From SURF-21 sp964510515 (lineage in GTDB: Bacteria > Actinomycetota > Geothermincolia > Geothermincolales > RBG-13-55-18), in NCBI GenBank assembly GCA_964510515.1, contig CAZEAU010000018.1, forward strand, positions 1 to 58,309: a DNA stretch of 58,309 bases, given 5' to 3'. The notes under the pieces are model-generated. The model worked only from the letters and a program-made list of their open reading frames with translations. It was not told where the DNA came from and searched no databases. Positions 1 to 6,544 of this stretch are shown here, piece by piece. A program made the position numbers and the translations under genes. The number at the start of each line of letters is the position of its first letter. Position 1 is the first letter of the stretch.

Positions 1-104
1 TCTGCGATGGTCAGGTCGCTGCAAACTGGTCTCATCTCCTGGTCGGAGAAGTGGACCCGGTGGGAGTACCCACCGATATCGATGCCGAAGTAGATACCTT
101 CCAT
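1..104 (-). CDS. IS110-like transposase, N-terminal fragment (runs off the window)
   Basis: Only the first 34 codons are in the window. They read MEGIYFGIDIGGYSHRV and onward, the start of a RuvC-like fold in which the Asp of GIDIG would be the first acidic residue of the DEDD active site of IS110-family recombinases. A strong ribosome binding site (AAAGGAGG) lies a few bases before the ATG at 104. The call rests on this short N-terminal pattern and on the long non-coding leader next to it, so another DEDD-type transposase family is possible. The rest of the gene lies outside the window to the left. Confidence 0.5.
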   Translation of the reverse strand, partial: MEGIYFGIDIGGYSHRVHFSDQEMRPVCSDLTIA

Positions 105-415
105 AAAGCCTCCTTTCCTTGCGTGCCTACTTCATTCGAAGCGTCGGGATCTCTCCGGTCCGTTCTCCCTAAAAGACCATCCTTGTGGGTAGATAAGGGG
201 TCTTTCCGTGCCCCAGGAAGCCCATCAGGTTTTCAAAAGGGAGGCCGGAGCGCCATTCTTTCGATAAGGGTCCAAGCCCTAAGGAGACTCCAAGGCATCT
301 CCCGAGACCTCAAATCCAGCGGCACTACCTCCTACGCCTTTATGACATCCCTTTGGCTGTTGCCCGCAGCGGCCCGGCACCTCTCCGCTGCCAACACGGA
401 GCGTGTCAACGATTC
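105..415 (-). ncRNA. Structured non-coding leader of the IS110-like gene; candidate bridge RNA region
   Basis: About 310 bases lie between the transposase start and the IS3 end, with no convincing coding frame. On the minus strand there is a clear hairpin: AAAGACC (205-199) pairs with GGTCTTT (178-172), extended by CCTT/AAGG (198-195 with 184-181), with a 2-nt bulge at 180-179 and a 10-nt loop. IS110-group elements carry their guide (bridge) RNA in the non-coding end upstream of the recombinase, so position and structure fit. The RNA ends and guide loops cannot be assigned by eye, and the left end of the element was not located. Confidence 0.3.
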
Positions 416-440
416 TGAGACACATGTCTGAAAAGTTTAG
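416..440 (+). repeat. IS3 element terminal inverted repeat, orfB-side end
   Basis: TGAGACACATG (416-426) followed by TCTGAAAAGTTTAG. It matches the reverse complement of 1963-1988 at the first 11 bases and at the last 7, with one gap and a few mismatches between. The orfB stop codon (TAA, 439-437) lies inside it. Confidence 0.85.
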
Positions 441-1451
441 GGAAGCATCACCTCCTCTCCGCGCACTTTCTCCGGCTTGTTGATCCAGACTGCCTCTGGA
501 ACGACCGGTGGCTGCGGCACGGTATTCACGAAACGTTCCGGGTGTGCCGCAAAGGCGTTCAGCAGGGTAGACTGCCTGAGCTCCGTGATCTGCTTCGCGT
601 GGCCGTAATGGACGGCTTCGGGTGTCATGTAGCCGATTCCCGAGTGCCGATGCTCAGTGTTGTACCACCCTCTGAACTCCTGGCAGAAAGAACGCGCGTC
701 CTCGATCGATCCAAAGCGGGCTGGGAATTCCGGCCGGTACTTCAAGGTCTTGAACTGGGCCTCGGAATAGGGGTTGTCGCCGGAGGTGTATGGCCGGCTA
801 TGCGTCTTGGTGACCCCGAGGTCGGTAAGCAGCAGCGCCACCGGCTTGCTCTTCATGGAAGATCCCCTGTCCGCGTGCAGGTTGAGCATCCCCGGCTCGA
901 TCCCCTGCTTGTCGCACGTCTCACGGATGAGCCTCTTGGCCAGCTCCGCCGCTTCCCTCATGGCCACCATCCAGCCCACCACGTAACGGCTGAAGATGTC
1001 CAGGATCACGTAGAGGTAGAAATAGGTCCACTTGACCGGGCCACGCAGTTTGGTGATATCCCAGGACCAGACCTGGTTTGCCGATATGGCCAGCAACTCC
1101 GGCTTGGCGTAAGAGGGGTGGCGGAGCTGGTCTCTGCGCTCGCGCACCTGGCCGGCGTCCGCCAGGATGCGGTACATGGTCCTGGTCGAGCAGAGGAAAA
1201 CGTCCTCGTCGAGCAAGGTGGCGTACACCGCGGCCGGTGCCATGTCGCAGAAGCGCTCGGAGTTGAGGACCTCCAGCACGATCGCCTTCTCCCCGGGGCT
1301 TGAGGGCACGCGCGGGGGACGGCCTGGCCGCGCTCTCCGCCGGGCACGCCGCTGTCCTGATGGCCCGGTAGTAGGAAGCCCTGGGGAGCTGGAGCGCCCG
1401 GCAGGCACCGGCTACCCCCACCTCGGCCGACAGATCGCAGGCAGCCGTCAT
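437..1451 (-). pseudogene. IS3-family OrfB transposase (DDE), frameshifted
   Basis: OrfB supplies the integrase core that joins IS ends to target DNA. The N-terminal part opens at ATG 1451, overlapping the orfA stop as TGATG, and reads MTAACDLSAEVGVAGACRAL, the usual OrfB helical start. That frame then fails near 1310-1330. The rest of the protein continues in another frame down to 437, beginning around RVPSSPGEKAIVLEVLNSER. The catalytic core is intact: D in WSWDITKL, D in LHADRGSS, E in YSEAQFKTLK, then the typical WYNTEHRHSGIG ending. Removing one frameshift restores a full-length OrfB. Sequencing error or programmed frameshifting cannot be excluded, but this spot is well inside orfB, not at the usual orfA/orfB junction. 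Confidence 0.8.
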
Positions 1452-1930
1452 CAGCCTTCCCCGTCCTCCGTCTCCGCCTGGATCCCCAGGAGTCCAGAGA
1501 CTTTTTTTTGGACGTCGATTATCGTCTCGGCCTGGGCAAGTTTCTTTCTCAGGCGCTCGTTCTCACGTTCGAGATCGGCGATTCTTTTCTTGAAGGGAAC
1601 GGCCGGGTCGGGTTCGGGCCCGCGCTTCCGGGGCTCGAGCGCACCGAGCGCGCCCGCATTCTGGTTCCGGCGCCACCTGGACAGGTTGGAGGAATACAGG
1701 CCCTCCCTCCTGAGCAGCGCCCCCAACTGGCCGGGCTCGGTGCAGGCATCGGCTTCCGCCAGGATCCTCATCTTGTACTCGGCGGTGAACCTGCGCCTCT
1801 CGGGCTTCTCGCAGACCTCGGGATCCGGACGGTTGGGCGAGGGTTCCTGGGATCCTTCCGCTCTACGGGCTCCCTTCGCCCAGGAACCGGCCAGCTCTTC
1901 TCTCTGGGTCATCTCTCGGATCGCCTCCAT
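1451..1930 (-). CDS. IS3-family OrfA (helix-turn-helix and leucine zipper)
   Basis: This 159-aa protein has the standard OrfA architecture. An N-terminal tail is followed by an HTH around residues 45-90 (RRFTAEYKMRILAEAD, then LLRREGLYSSNLSRWRR). A C-terminal coiled coil with leucine repeats (FKKRIADLERENERLRKKL) follows, used for multimerisation. OrfA binds the element ends and works with OrfB in transposition. The stop overlaps the OrfB start (TGATG), which suggests translational coupling. OrfA is somewhat longer than many family members because of an extra 40 or so N-terminal residues, so a later start is possible. Confidence 0.85.
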   Translation of the reverse strand: MEAIREMTQREELAGSWAKGARRAEGSQEPSPNRPDPEVCEKPERRRFTAEYKMRILAEADACTEPGQLGALLRREGLYSSNLSRWRRNQNAGALGALEPRKRGPEPDPAVPFKKRIADLERENERLRKKLAQAETIIDVQKKVSGLLGIQAETEDGEG

Positions 1931-1962
1931 CAGTCTTTCTCCTTCTCGCCCTCAATTAGACT

Positions 1963-1988
1963 CTAAACTATTTGGGGCATGTGTCTCA
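1963..1988 (-). repeat. IS3 element terminal inverted repeat, orfA-side end
   Basis: Read on the minus strand this begins TGAGACACATG and ends AGTTTAG, matching the 416-440 end. The orfA start lies about 30 bases inside the repeat, leaving room for a promoter at the boundary. Confidence 0.85.
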
Positions 1989-1992
1989 CTGA

Positions 1993-2115
1993 TGTTGGCA
2001 CAGAGGGTTTACAGATATCGAGCGCAAGCACCTTGATAAATATATCGAGATGAGGAGGAAGGAAGAGGAGCAACGCAAGAGGGCCGCGAGCGCCGATCTC
2101 GTTGGCTCCGCCTGA
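1993..2115 (+). pseudogene. Possible 3' remnant of a gene cut by the IS3 element
   Basis: Directly outside the IS3 end, the plus strand is open from 1993 to a TGA at 2113-2115. It encodes a strongly charged stretch (RGFTDIERKHLDKYIEMRRK, then EEEQRKR) of 40 residues that looks like the helical tail of a real protein. There is no start codon, and an in-frame TGA lies at 1990-1992 at the element boundary. I read it as the tail of an interrupted gene. No family can be named, and chance coding potential remains possible. Confidence 0.3.
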
Positions 2116-2446
2116 GCCGCTGGCGAGCAAGCACCAACAACAAGAACATAGGTAACATCGTCAACAGGGCCGGGCTCCCGGGATGGCTCAGGAGCGGCCG
2201 GGAGCGCTCCGCCAATGGTTTCGCATGGGGTGGAAGTCACCCTCAGCACCGTGATATATACGCAGATTACCCCTGAGGGGGTTTAACATATAGTGGCAAG
2301 ACAGATAACCGATACGGGATGGCTAGATCGCGTTTACAGACGTCCTGGGACTTGACCGAGTGCATTTCTCGCAGGAGGGGAAATGGCAACTTATATCATT
2401 AAAAGTACTCTCAGAGAAGGGAAAGCCGCAAAGTTTACAAAGCTAT
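2116..2446. other. No gene recognised
   Basis: About 330 bases between the putative gene remnant and the terminator at 2447. A plus-strand frame is open to a TAA just after 2280, but it has no start codon or ribosome site and looks like decayed sequence. No RNA fold of a known class was seen. Confidence 0.5.
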
Positions 2447-2482
2447 AAAAAAGGCCCGAACTCGAGGGGAGGTGGGGCCTTT
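2447..2482 (-). terminator. Rho-independent terminator (minus strand)
   Basis: AAAGGCCC (2450-2457) pairs with GGGCCTTT (2475-2482) across a 17-nt loop. On the minus strand the stem is followed by a run of six T (2452-2447). It probably ends the transcript of the pilin-like lipoprotein gene. Confidence 0.7.
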
Positions 2483-2660
2483 GTCCGTCACAAGGGACAT
2501 TCCCGTACCTCCTATCCTCGGCATCAACTGTAATGACGTCCGCATCCCCGGATGCCTGTACAGCTATTCCCAGCACACGCAACGTGCTTTGGCAACAATT
2601 GTCACCATTCCCCCAAGAGCTGCGCCTTCTCTGAAGGCCTAAGAGCGTGCAGGACGGCCG

Positions 2661-2682
2661 AACCCCCCGGGTGGGGGGGTTT
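2661..2682. terminator. GC-rich hairpin, possible terminator
   Basis: AACCCCCC (2661-2668) pairs with the G-run and TT ending at 2681. The plus-strand side is followed by TTTGTGTT. It lies between the lipoprotein gene and the stronger terminator at 2447. It could be a bidirectional stop or only a local palindrome. Confidence 0.4.
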
Positions 2683-2759
2683 GTGTTGCCGCAGTCCTGG
2701 CTGAACCAAGCGCCGGCGGTCTCCTCCAGCTCCCCATAATAGGGCTACCGCAAAAGTGA

Positions 2760-3080
2760 TTATGGAGAACCGTGCTTGGAACAACTAGTCGTGGGACGCG
2801 TAGAAGAGTCACCATAGGTAACCGTTATGGTGCCACCGCCAGGGCAGACCGGCGCATTGTTTTTGAGGCCACCTTCGTAATAATAATTAGGCCACTTGGA
2901 AGTCGGTCCAGTCGGATAACTACCCGTATCAGCTGCGCAAAGATCAGCAGCGGTTAAAAAGTTTCTCTGAGTTCTTAAGCAGTCCTTTTTTCCTCCATCG
3001 CCCCCACAGCCTGGAACCACTAACAATGTGGCAGTCGTGGCTATAAGACAGGCAATTAGAATCATGCTCATCCTCTTCAT
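2760..3080 (-). CDS. Small pilin-like secreted lipoprotein
   Basis: A 106-residue product starts at ATG 3080, preceded by AGGGGGTG at a good distance; an upstream GTG at 3089 is less likely. The N-terminus is a signal sequence ending in a lipobox-like VPGC (Cys25), which predicts a lipid-anchored exported protein. The mature part (NFLTAADLCAADTGSYPT, then a PVCPGGG segment and a terminal CSKHG) follows the pattern of pseudopilin globular domains: an N-terminal helix, a GSYPT turn, and a Cys-Pro-Gly-Gly loop closed by a late Cys. It lacks the N-terminal pilin cleavage motif, so I do not call it a true pilin. Eight bases upstream ends a 40-aa ORF, probably in the same transcript. Function unknown. 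Confidence 0.6.
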   Translation of the reverse strand: MKRMSMILIACLIATTATLLVVPGCGGDGGKKDCLRTQRNFLTAADLCAADTGSYPTGPTSKWPNYYYEGGLKNNAPVCPGGGTITVTYGDSSTRPTTSCSKHGSP

Positions 3081-3096
3081 CTTCAGCACCCCCTAA

Positions 3097-3219
3097 TCAT
3101 CTAAATGGCACCAATATTCTATCCTTCGGCAAGGCTATCTCGGAGGCCTCCCCCGTCTCGGTATACACCAGAACGGGCACGCCGTAGGAGCTCGCTGCGT
3201 GCTCTGTGGTAAGGCCCAT
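3097..3219 (-). CDS. 40-aa small protein of unknown function
   Basis: This short ORF opens at ATG 3219 after the sequence GAAGGGAGAGA and reads MGLTTEHAASSYGVPVLVY, ending TGA at 3097-3099. Codon use is GC-rich in third positions like the neighbours, and it ends 8-17 bases before the lipoprotein start, so the two may be co-transcribed. The sequence is well mixed, neither low-complexity nor membrane-spanning, and ends in a short beta-like stretch (DRILVPF). I recall similar short proteins that begin with a TTEHAASSYG-type segment, but I cannot name a family. It could be a regulator or a simple DNA-binding peptide. Confidence 0.5.
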   Translation of the reverse strand: MGLTTEHAASSYGVPVLVYTETGEASEIALPKDRILVPFR

Positions 3220-3313
3220 TCATTCTCTCCCTTCTGAAGGGCTCAGGTGATCTCTGAGGCACCCTATCACCCTACTGCTTATGTTACCATCCACCACCCC
3301 CTTCTCCGCGATG

Positions 3314-3337
3314 ACTCGTTAGCAAACTCGTTAGCAA
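3314..3337. repeat. Two tandem copies of a 12-bp repeat
   Basis: ACTCGTTAGCAA occurs twice head to tail at 3314-3325 and 3326-3337, beside the terminator and the tRNA-end remnant. Its role is unknown; a recombination or binding site is possible. Confidence 0.5.
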
Positions 3338-3339
3338 AG

Positions 3340-3394
3340 CCAAAATAAAAAGGGCCTTTCGACCCTGTTAATGCTGGTGGGCGCTAAGGCCCTT
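3340..3394 (-). terminator. Terminator of the 3612-4325 gene (minus strand)
   Basis: AAGGGCCTT (3350-3358) is a perfect 9-bp inverted partner of AAGGCCCTT (3386-3394). Leaving the stem on the minus strand comes TTTTTATTTTGG (3351-3340). The tRNA-Val-like segment lies in its loop and inner arm. Confidence 0.6.
3374..3389 (-). other. Partial copy of the tRNA-Val 3' end; candidate attachment-site remnant
   Basis: CTGGTGGGCG-C-TAAGG at 3374-3389 matches 15 of 16 bases of 6390-6405, the CCA end and acceptor/T-arm edge of tRNA-Val, in the same orientation. Elements that integrate at the 3' end of a tRNA leave such direct copies. The segment is short, and no integrase was found between the copies, so this is tentative. 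Confidence 0.35.
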
Positions 3395-3611
3395 GGAAGA
3401 CCTTACCCCGCTTATCGTCCTGGAAGAGGCCATATAAATACTGCTCTCAGGGGACATGTAGATGAAATCTCAATCTCGATGGCACCATGATAGCGCCAAG
3501 GAATCTGTCTCCGTGGCCCTCTAGCCTTCCCCCTGTTTCTTTGCTCGCACATGCAAGAGGAGGGCTACTATTGCATCCAGGCATAGAACGCTATACGCTG
3601 CCCAAGCCCCT

Positions 3612-4325
3612 CTACTGCGCCTTCTTTTTTTCCTTCTCCAGCTGCTGCAGCTCGTAAGTTATCTTCATCCAGTTCCATTCATCGAGATATATCGCGAGGG
3701 GGGCATCCCAGGTTCTTTCCGGAGGTTTCAGGTGTTGCTCGAGGGAATGGCTGCCCGGAAAGCTTATCTTCTTTGATCCCTTATATATGTCCCTGAGCCT
3801 GACCGCCACTTCCTTCATGGCCAGCATATACCTGAAATAGCCGCTATCGTTTGTGGCAAAGCCGAGCTCCCAGCTGATCGCGGCATCGGTCATGACATAC
3901 AGGTCCGGCTTAAGCAGGGACAAGATCTTGCTGGCAGATGTCTGCCCCACATTGTCTATCTCCGTCAGCGCCCGGAAGGGGGCGATGATATCCCCGTAGT
4001 CTGACGGCTTGATGTCTTCTAAAACTTCGTCTATCCCGTCGACGAGTCCCCTGGCCCTGGGAATCGCTAAGTCCAGCTCTTTCTTCGCCTCTTCCCTGAT
4101 CCTGCACCTCCATCTATTGCAGAGGGTCACGCAAAGCCTTGCTATCTCCTTGTCTTCAAGATCGGGGCCGTCATGCAATTTATGAATTGTGTCGTCATAT
4201 GCAATGGAGTCATATACTTTCATGAAATCCGCGGAGGTCTCTTTGATCTCCCTGATATCTTTCTCGGAGAGCAGGCCCACATCCATGATTCTCTTCACAT
4301 GCTCTTCAACAGATTTGTCCCTCAT
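3612..4325 (-). CDS. Orphan protein with a helix-hairpin-helix glycosylase-like segment
   Basis: A 237-aa soluble protein with an acidic, helical N-terminal half and a Lys-rich end (LQQLEKEKKKAQ). The recognisable part is near residues 120-150: ALTEIDNVGQTSASKILSLL, then KPDLYVMTDAAISWELGF. That reads like the helix-hairpin-helix (G-x-x-x-A-S-K-I-L) plus the P-D-L-x-x-M-x-D-x-A-I pattern of orphan HhH-GPD-like proteins related to base-excision glycosylases. The Asp of MTDAAI would sit where such enzymes keep their catalytic Asp. No catalytic Lys was placed. The gene stands alone, lower in GC than the housekeeping neighbours, ends at a clear terminator, and is flanked by short direct repeats. 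DNA repair or defence is only a guess. Confidence 0.55.
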   Translation of the reverse strand: MRDKSVEEHVKRIMDVGLLSEKDIREIKETSADFMKVYDSIAYDDTIHKLHDGPDLEDKEIARLCVTLCNRWRCRIREEAKKELDLAIPRARGLVDGIDEVLEDIKPSDYGDIIAPFRALTEIDNVGQTSASKILSLLKPDLYVMTDAAISWELGFATNDSGYFRYMLAMKEVAVRLRDIYKGSKKISFPGSHSLEQHLKPPERTWDAPLAIYLDEWNWMKITYELQQLEKEKKKAQ

Positions 4326-4547
4326 GGTTCCCTCCCCGTGTTAGCATTGTATTCAAAGGCCCTTCAACTTACCCCACAATCGCCGTCCAATCCGATAGCG
4401 CCAAGGGATTTGTGTCAAAGATTTAGCCTTCCTCAGGCAATGCCATATGGCTGCGGAAAAGCTGCGCCTCGCGCCTACCTGTGAATCATTATTGCCACTT
4501 GCGAGCCGCTCATCTTCGCCGCGAGGCGTCCGCAGGCCATATATTCC

Positions 4548-5156
4548 CTATCTGAGCCATACGGAATAGGGCTTGCAAAAGCGCCCTATGGCCGTGACCC
4601 TCCTGATGTGGCTCTTGATTTTGCGCTCGTCCTGTGCGGATGGGATCTTCTCCGAGCATATGGAGGAGGCTCCCTGTGCAACGCGCAATGCCTTCCCGGG
4701 CGATTCGAACACGGAGTAGTTCCAGAGGTCGACCTGCGCATGCCTATCAACAGGCCACAGGCCATCGAATACCATCGCCACGGTCCTGCTTCCTCCGATA
4801 TTTCCCGTGGGACTGATGCCGGCCGGCACCCGCTGCCAGTTGATCTTATCGCCCGAGTACTCGGCAGCTCTCCTGTCATTCGCCGTTGGCTGAGCGCCTC
4901 CCGGAGAAGATGGCTCGATGAATATGCAGTAGGGGGTCTCACCGGCATCTTCCGCCCTGCGGCAGAGCCTTTTAACCGGCTCCGGCCTCGCGCTGTTGGA
5001 GCCGTGCACCCACAGCGAGAAGCCCTCGTCCTCGATCTCCTTCATCTTGCGGGCGTAAATGGTGGCCTCGTCCTCTCCCGCGTGAGGCCCCATGACGCTG
5101 AGGATGACATAGGGGGAGGCGAGCGCCTCGGCGATCAGGTCGGCTTTATCCTTCAT
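4548..5156 (-). CDS. Hypothetical protein, 202 aa
   Basis: The product is a soluble protein without signal peptide or membrane segments. It begins with a plausible alpha/beta start (LIAEALASPYVILSVMGPHA) and contains EDEGFSLWVHGSNSARPEPV and GETPYCIFIEPSSPGGAQPT. The C-terminal third is basic. The ATG at 5156 is preceded by GAGAGGTGA at a good distance, which supports it as a real gene. I recognise no family. It lies in the accessory patch between the orphan HhH protein and the toxin-antitoxin pair, and has the look of a defence-island or phage-remnant gene, but nothing in the sequence proves a function. Confidence 0.5.
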   Translation of the reverse strand: MKDKADLIAEALASPYVILSVMGPHAGEDEATIYARKMKEIEDEGFSLWVHGSNSARPEPVKRLCRRAEDAGETPYCIFIEPSSPGGAQPTANDRRAAEYSGDKINWQRVPAGISPTGNIGGSRTVAMVFDGLWPVDRHAQVDLWNYSVFESPGKALRVAQGASSICSEKIPSAQDERKIKSHIRRVTAIGRFCKPYSVWLR

Positions 5157-5571
5157 GATTCATCACCTCTCAAATTTTTCGAAAGCGCCGTTTCCATAGC
5201 GGCTACGCCGCTTGCGTGCCTTGATCTCGCCATATCATCCCCCCTGCCCATGCCCGATAATCCCGGGGGCGTTATTACAGGTGGTAGAAAGAGAGCGAAA
5301 CACCCACCTTGCCCTCGGGACTTATTCCCATGCCTCCTATCGCCACGAAAATAGTTTACAGGGGGCCAGTGACATTCCCGGCCGGGCGCCGCGAGGCCGG
5401 CCGAAACGGCCGCACAAGCATGGGCTGGCTGAATGCGGCGCGCAACGGCCATCGTTTCTTTCGGCTAAGCTTGGCGGCTCGAGCTCCCCGCCCCGGAGGA
5501 GTGCAGCGATGCCGGCAAGGAACAAGGGCCTCATGGCAATTGAAGAGATCCGGGTGCGCGCAAGCCGGTTT
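5157..5571. other. Intergenic stretch, no supported gene
   Basis: About 415 bases between the 202-aa gene and the Doc-like gene. A minus-strand frame (5153-5452) is open but has an unnatural Pro/Gly/Arg composition and no ribosome site, and I do not accept it. The last bases before 5156 carry the ribosome site of the next gene. Confidence 0.5.
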
Positions 5572-5964
5572 TCAACCCGTAGCGTGTCGCTCGAAAAAGG
5601 ATACCGCCTCTTCTTTGGAGGTCTGCCCCGCGGCAACCCCGAGGCAAAGCCGTTTCAGGGCTTCATTCGATGCATCGAGGCGCATGCCGTTGATATTCAG
5701 GAATACCTCGGCGGCCACCACTGCCGTGCGCTTGTTGCCGTCGTTGAACGGGCGGTTCCTGCAGATGTGAAAGAGGTAGGCCGCCGCCATGGCGGGCAGG
5801 CTCTCGTGAAGGAACTCCCCCGCGAAAGAGGCGCTGGGCATCGCCACCGCGCTTTCGAGCATTCCGCGGTCCGCTACGCCTTCCGCCCCACCGAACTCAG
5901 CTATCATCCGCGCGTGAATGGTAAGCACATTCTCCAGTGAAAGGAGGATGGGTTCCGCGCTCAC
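5572..5964 (-). CDS. doc: Doc/Fic-family toxin-like protein with altered catalytic motif
   Basis: Doc toxins are small Fic-fold kinases that phosphorylate elongation factor Tu. The 130-aa length and overall pattern fit: an N-terminal helix pair, LESAVAMPSASFAGE, then AAAYLFHICRNRPFNDGNKR at residues 60-79. The anion-binding loop DGNKRT is intact, but the position that should be the catalytic His of the H-x-F-x-D-G-N-K-R motif is Arg71 (codon CGC at 5754-5752; His would be CAC). The protein is therefore probably inactive as a kinase, or works by a different chemistry. Its start overlaps the stop of the AbrB-type antitoxin gene by 4 bp (ATGA), the normal order for such modules. Confidence 0.85.
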   Translation of the reverse strand: MSAEPILLSLENVLTIHARMIAEFGGAEGVADRGMLESAVAMPSASFAGEFLHESLPAMAAAYLFHICRNRPFNDGNKRTAVVAAEVFLNINGMRLDASNEALKRLCLGVAAGQTSKEEAVSFFERHATG

Positions 5965-6194
5965 GAATCGGCCAGTTCCTTGAGCATCCTTCCGCGCTCC
6001 CCCACGATGCGCGCGAGGTGGAGCTCAAGCTCCTCCGGATCCACCCTCCGGGGGCTCACGGGGGTGATGATTATGGACCCATTGCTCACCGTCAGCTGGA
6101 CCTCCTTGCCCTCTTCCAGCCCGACCATCTCCATGATCGGCAGATCCAGAATCAGGGCGTTGCTGTTTCCCACCTTCTGCAGTCTCTTTATCAT
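5961..6194 (-). CDS. AbrB/MazE-type antitoxin
   Basis: A 77-aa protein with a SpoVT/AbrB swapped-hairpin DNA-binding domain over residues 1-50: the start MIKRLQKVGNSNALILDLP, then GLEEGKEVQLTVSNGSIIIT. The C-terminal 25 residues (PEELELHLARIVGERGRM) form the helix expected to wrap the toxin. As antitoxin it should neutralise the Doc-like protein encoded directly downstream (4-bp overlap) and repress its own promoter, a TTGACC / extended TATTAT promoter with a TGTTATAACA palindrome just upstream. The pairing of an AbrB-fold antitoxin with a Doc-fold toxin is a known combination. Confidence 0.85.
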   Translation of the reverse strand: MIKRLQKVGNSNALILDLPIMEMVGLEEGKEVQLTVSNGSIIITPVSPRRVDPEELELHLARIVGERGRMLKELADS

Positions 6195-6210
6195 CTCATC
6201 AACTCCCTGG

Positions 6211-6250
6211 TGTTATAACAGAATAATAACAGTATTCCATCCCAGGTCAA
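6211..6250 (-). promoter_or_regulatory. Promoter and likely autoregulatory operator of the toxin-antitoxin module
   Basis: On the minus strand: -35 TTGACC (6250-6245), 16-nt spacer, -10 TATTAT (6228-6223) with an extended TG. Just downstream is the perfect palindrome TGTTATAACA (6220-6211). CTGTTAT occurs twice across -10 and palindrome, which suits cooperative binding by the AbrB-type antitoxin. Confidence 0.65.
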
Positions 6251-6359
6251 CCCCCCTAGCGGCGTTTACACGTACATCCTTTTCCAAGCATGTCTGTACA
6301 AAGCGTTCATTGGCGGCTTCGGCGAGAAGGTTAAGCCTTGGAAATGCTTGCAGATGGAA

Positions 6360-6380
6360 AGCCGGGCACGGGGCCCGGCT
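6360..6380 (-). terminator. Terminator after tRNA-Val
   Basis: AGCCGGGC (6360-6367) pairs with GCCCGGCT (6373-6380) around a 5-nt loop, followed on the minus strand by TTT. It lies 10 bases past the tRNA end. Confidence 0.6.
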
Positions 6381-6390
6381 TGTATTGTTC

Positions 6391-6465
6391 TGGTGGGCGT
6401 TAAGGGATTTGAACCCATGACCTCCTGCTTGTAAGGCAGGCGCTCTCCCGCTGAGCTAAACGCCC
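6391..6465 (-). tRNA. tRNA-Val (anticodon TAC), CCA encoded
   Basis: The minus strand folds into a full cloverleaf: acceptor GGGCGTT / AACGCCC, D-arm GCTC/GAGC, anticodon arm CCTGC-CTTACAA-GCAGG with anticodon TAC, T-arm with TTCAAAT, and a genomically encoded ACCA at 6394-6391. Length 75 nt. A terminator hairpin follows. The 3' end has a 15/16 partial copy 3 kb away at 3374-3389, so it may have been an integration target. Confidence 0.95.
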
Positions 6466-6544
6466 TTGTTGCGAATCGCGCTGCGCGTCGTCCGCATCAC
6501 CGATTATCGGCGATAGTCAACCCTGCGGCAAGCGGGAGGCGGCG

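Larger units (their letters stand above)
416..1988 (-). mobile_element. IS3-family insertion sequence, complete ends, 1573 bp
   Basis: The element is bounded by imperfect inverted repeats that start 5'-TGAGACACATG and share AGTTTAG at their inner ends, at 416-440 and 1963-1988. It has the TG...CA termini typical of IS3. Inside are orfA (HTH plus leucine zipper) and orfB (DDE integrase core), both on the minus strand. No target duplication is visible: the flanks are gattc on the left and ctgat on the right. Either the duplication has decayed or a rearrangement happened at one end. orfB is frameshifted, so this copy is probably not autonomous. Confidence 0.85.
3220..3611. other. Intergenic stretch with no protein gene
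   Basis: It holds the 12-bp tandem repeat, the terminator and the tRNA-end copy listed separately. Nothing coding was seen from 3395 to 3611. GATAGCGCCAAGG at 3489-3501 recurs exactly at 4394-4406, so the gene at 3612-4325 is bracketed by short direct repeats. Confidence 0.5.

Noticed and set aside
51..431. 126-aa plus-strand ORF at the left edge
   Set aside because: It overlaps the IS110-like start on the other strand, has no ribosome site, and reads as low-information Pro/Ser/Arg sequence.
2116..2290. Open plus-strand frame ending in a TAA just after 2280
   Set aside because: No start codon or ribosome site in frame. Looks coding only in its last 20 codons, too little to support a gene.
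3489..4406. GATAGCGCCAAGG direct repeats as transposon ends
   Set aside because: Only 13 bp, not inverted, and the gene between has no transposase features. Mentioned as a repeat only.
5153..5452. 99-aa minus ORF ending at the 4548-5156 gene
   Set aside because: Composition is Gly/Arg/Pro/Ala without structure and no Shine-Dalgarno precedes it; the shared region is better explained as a leader.
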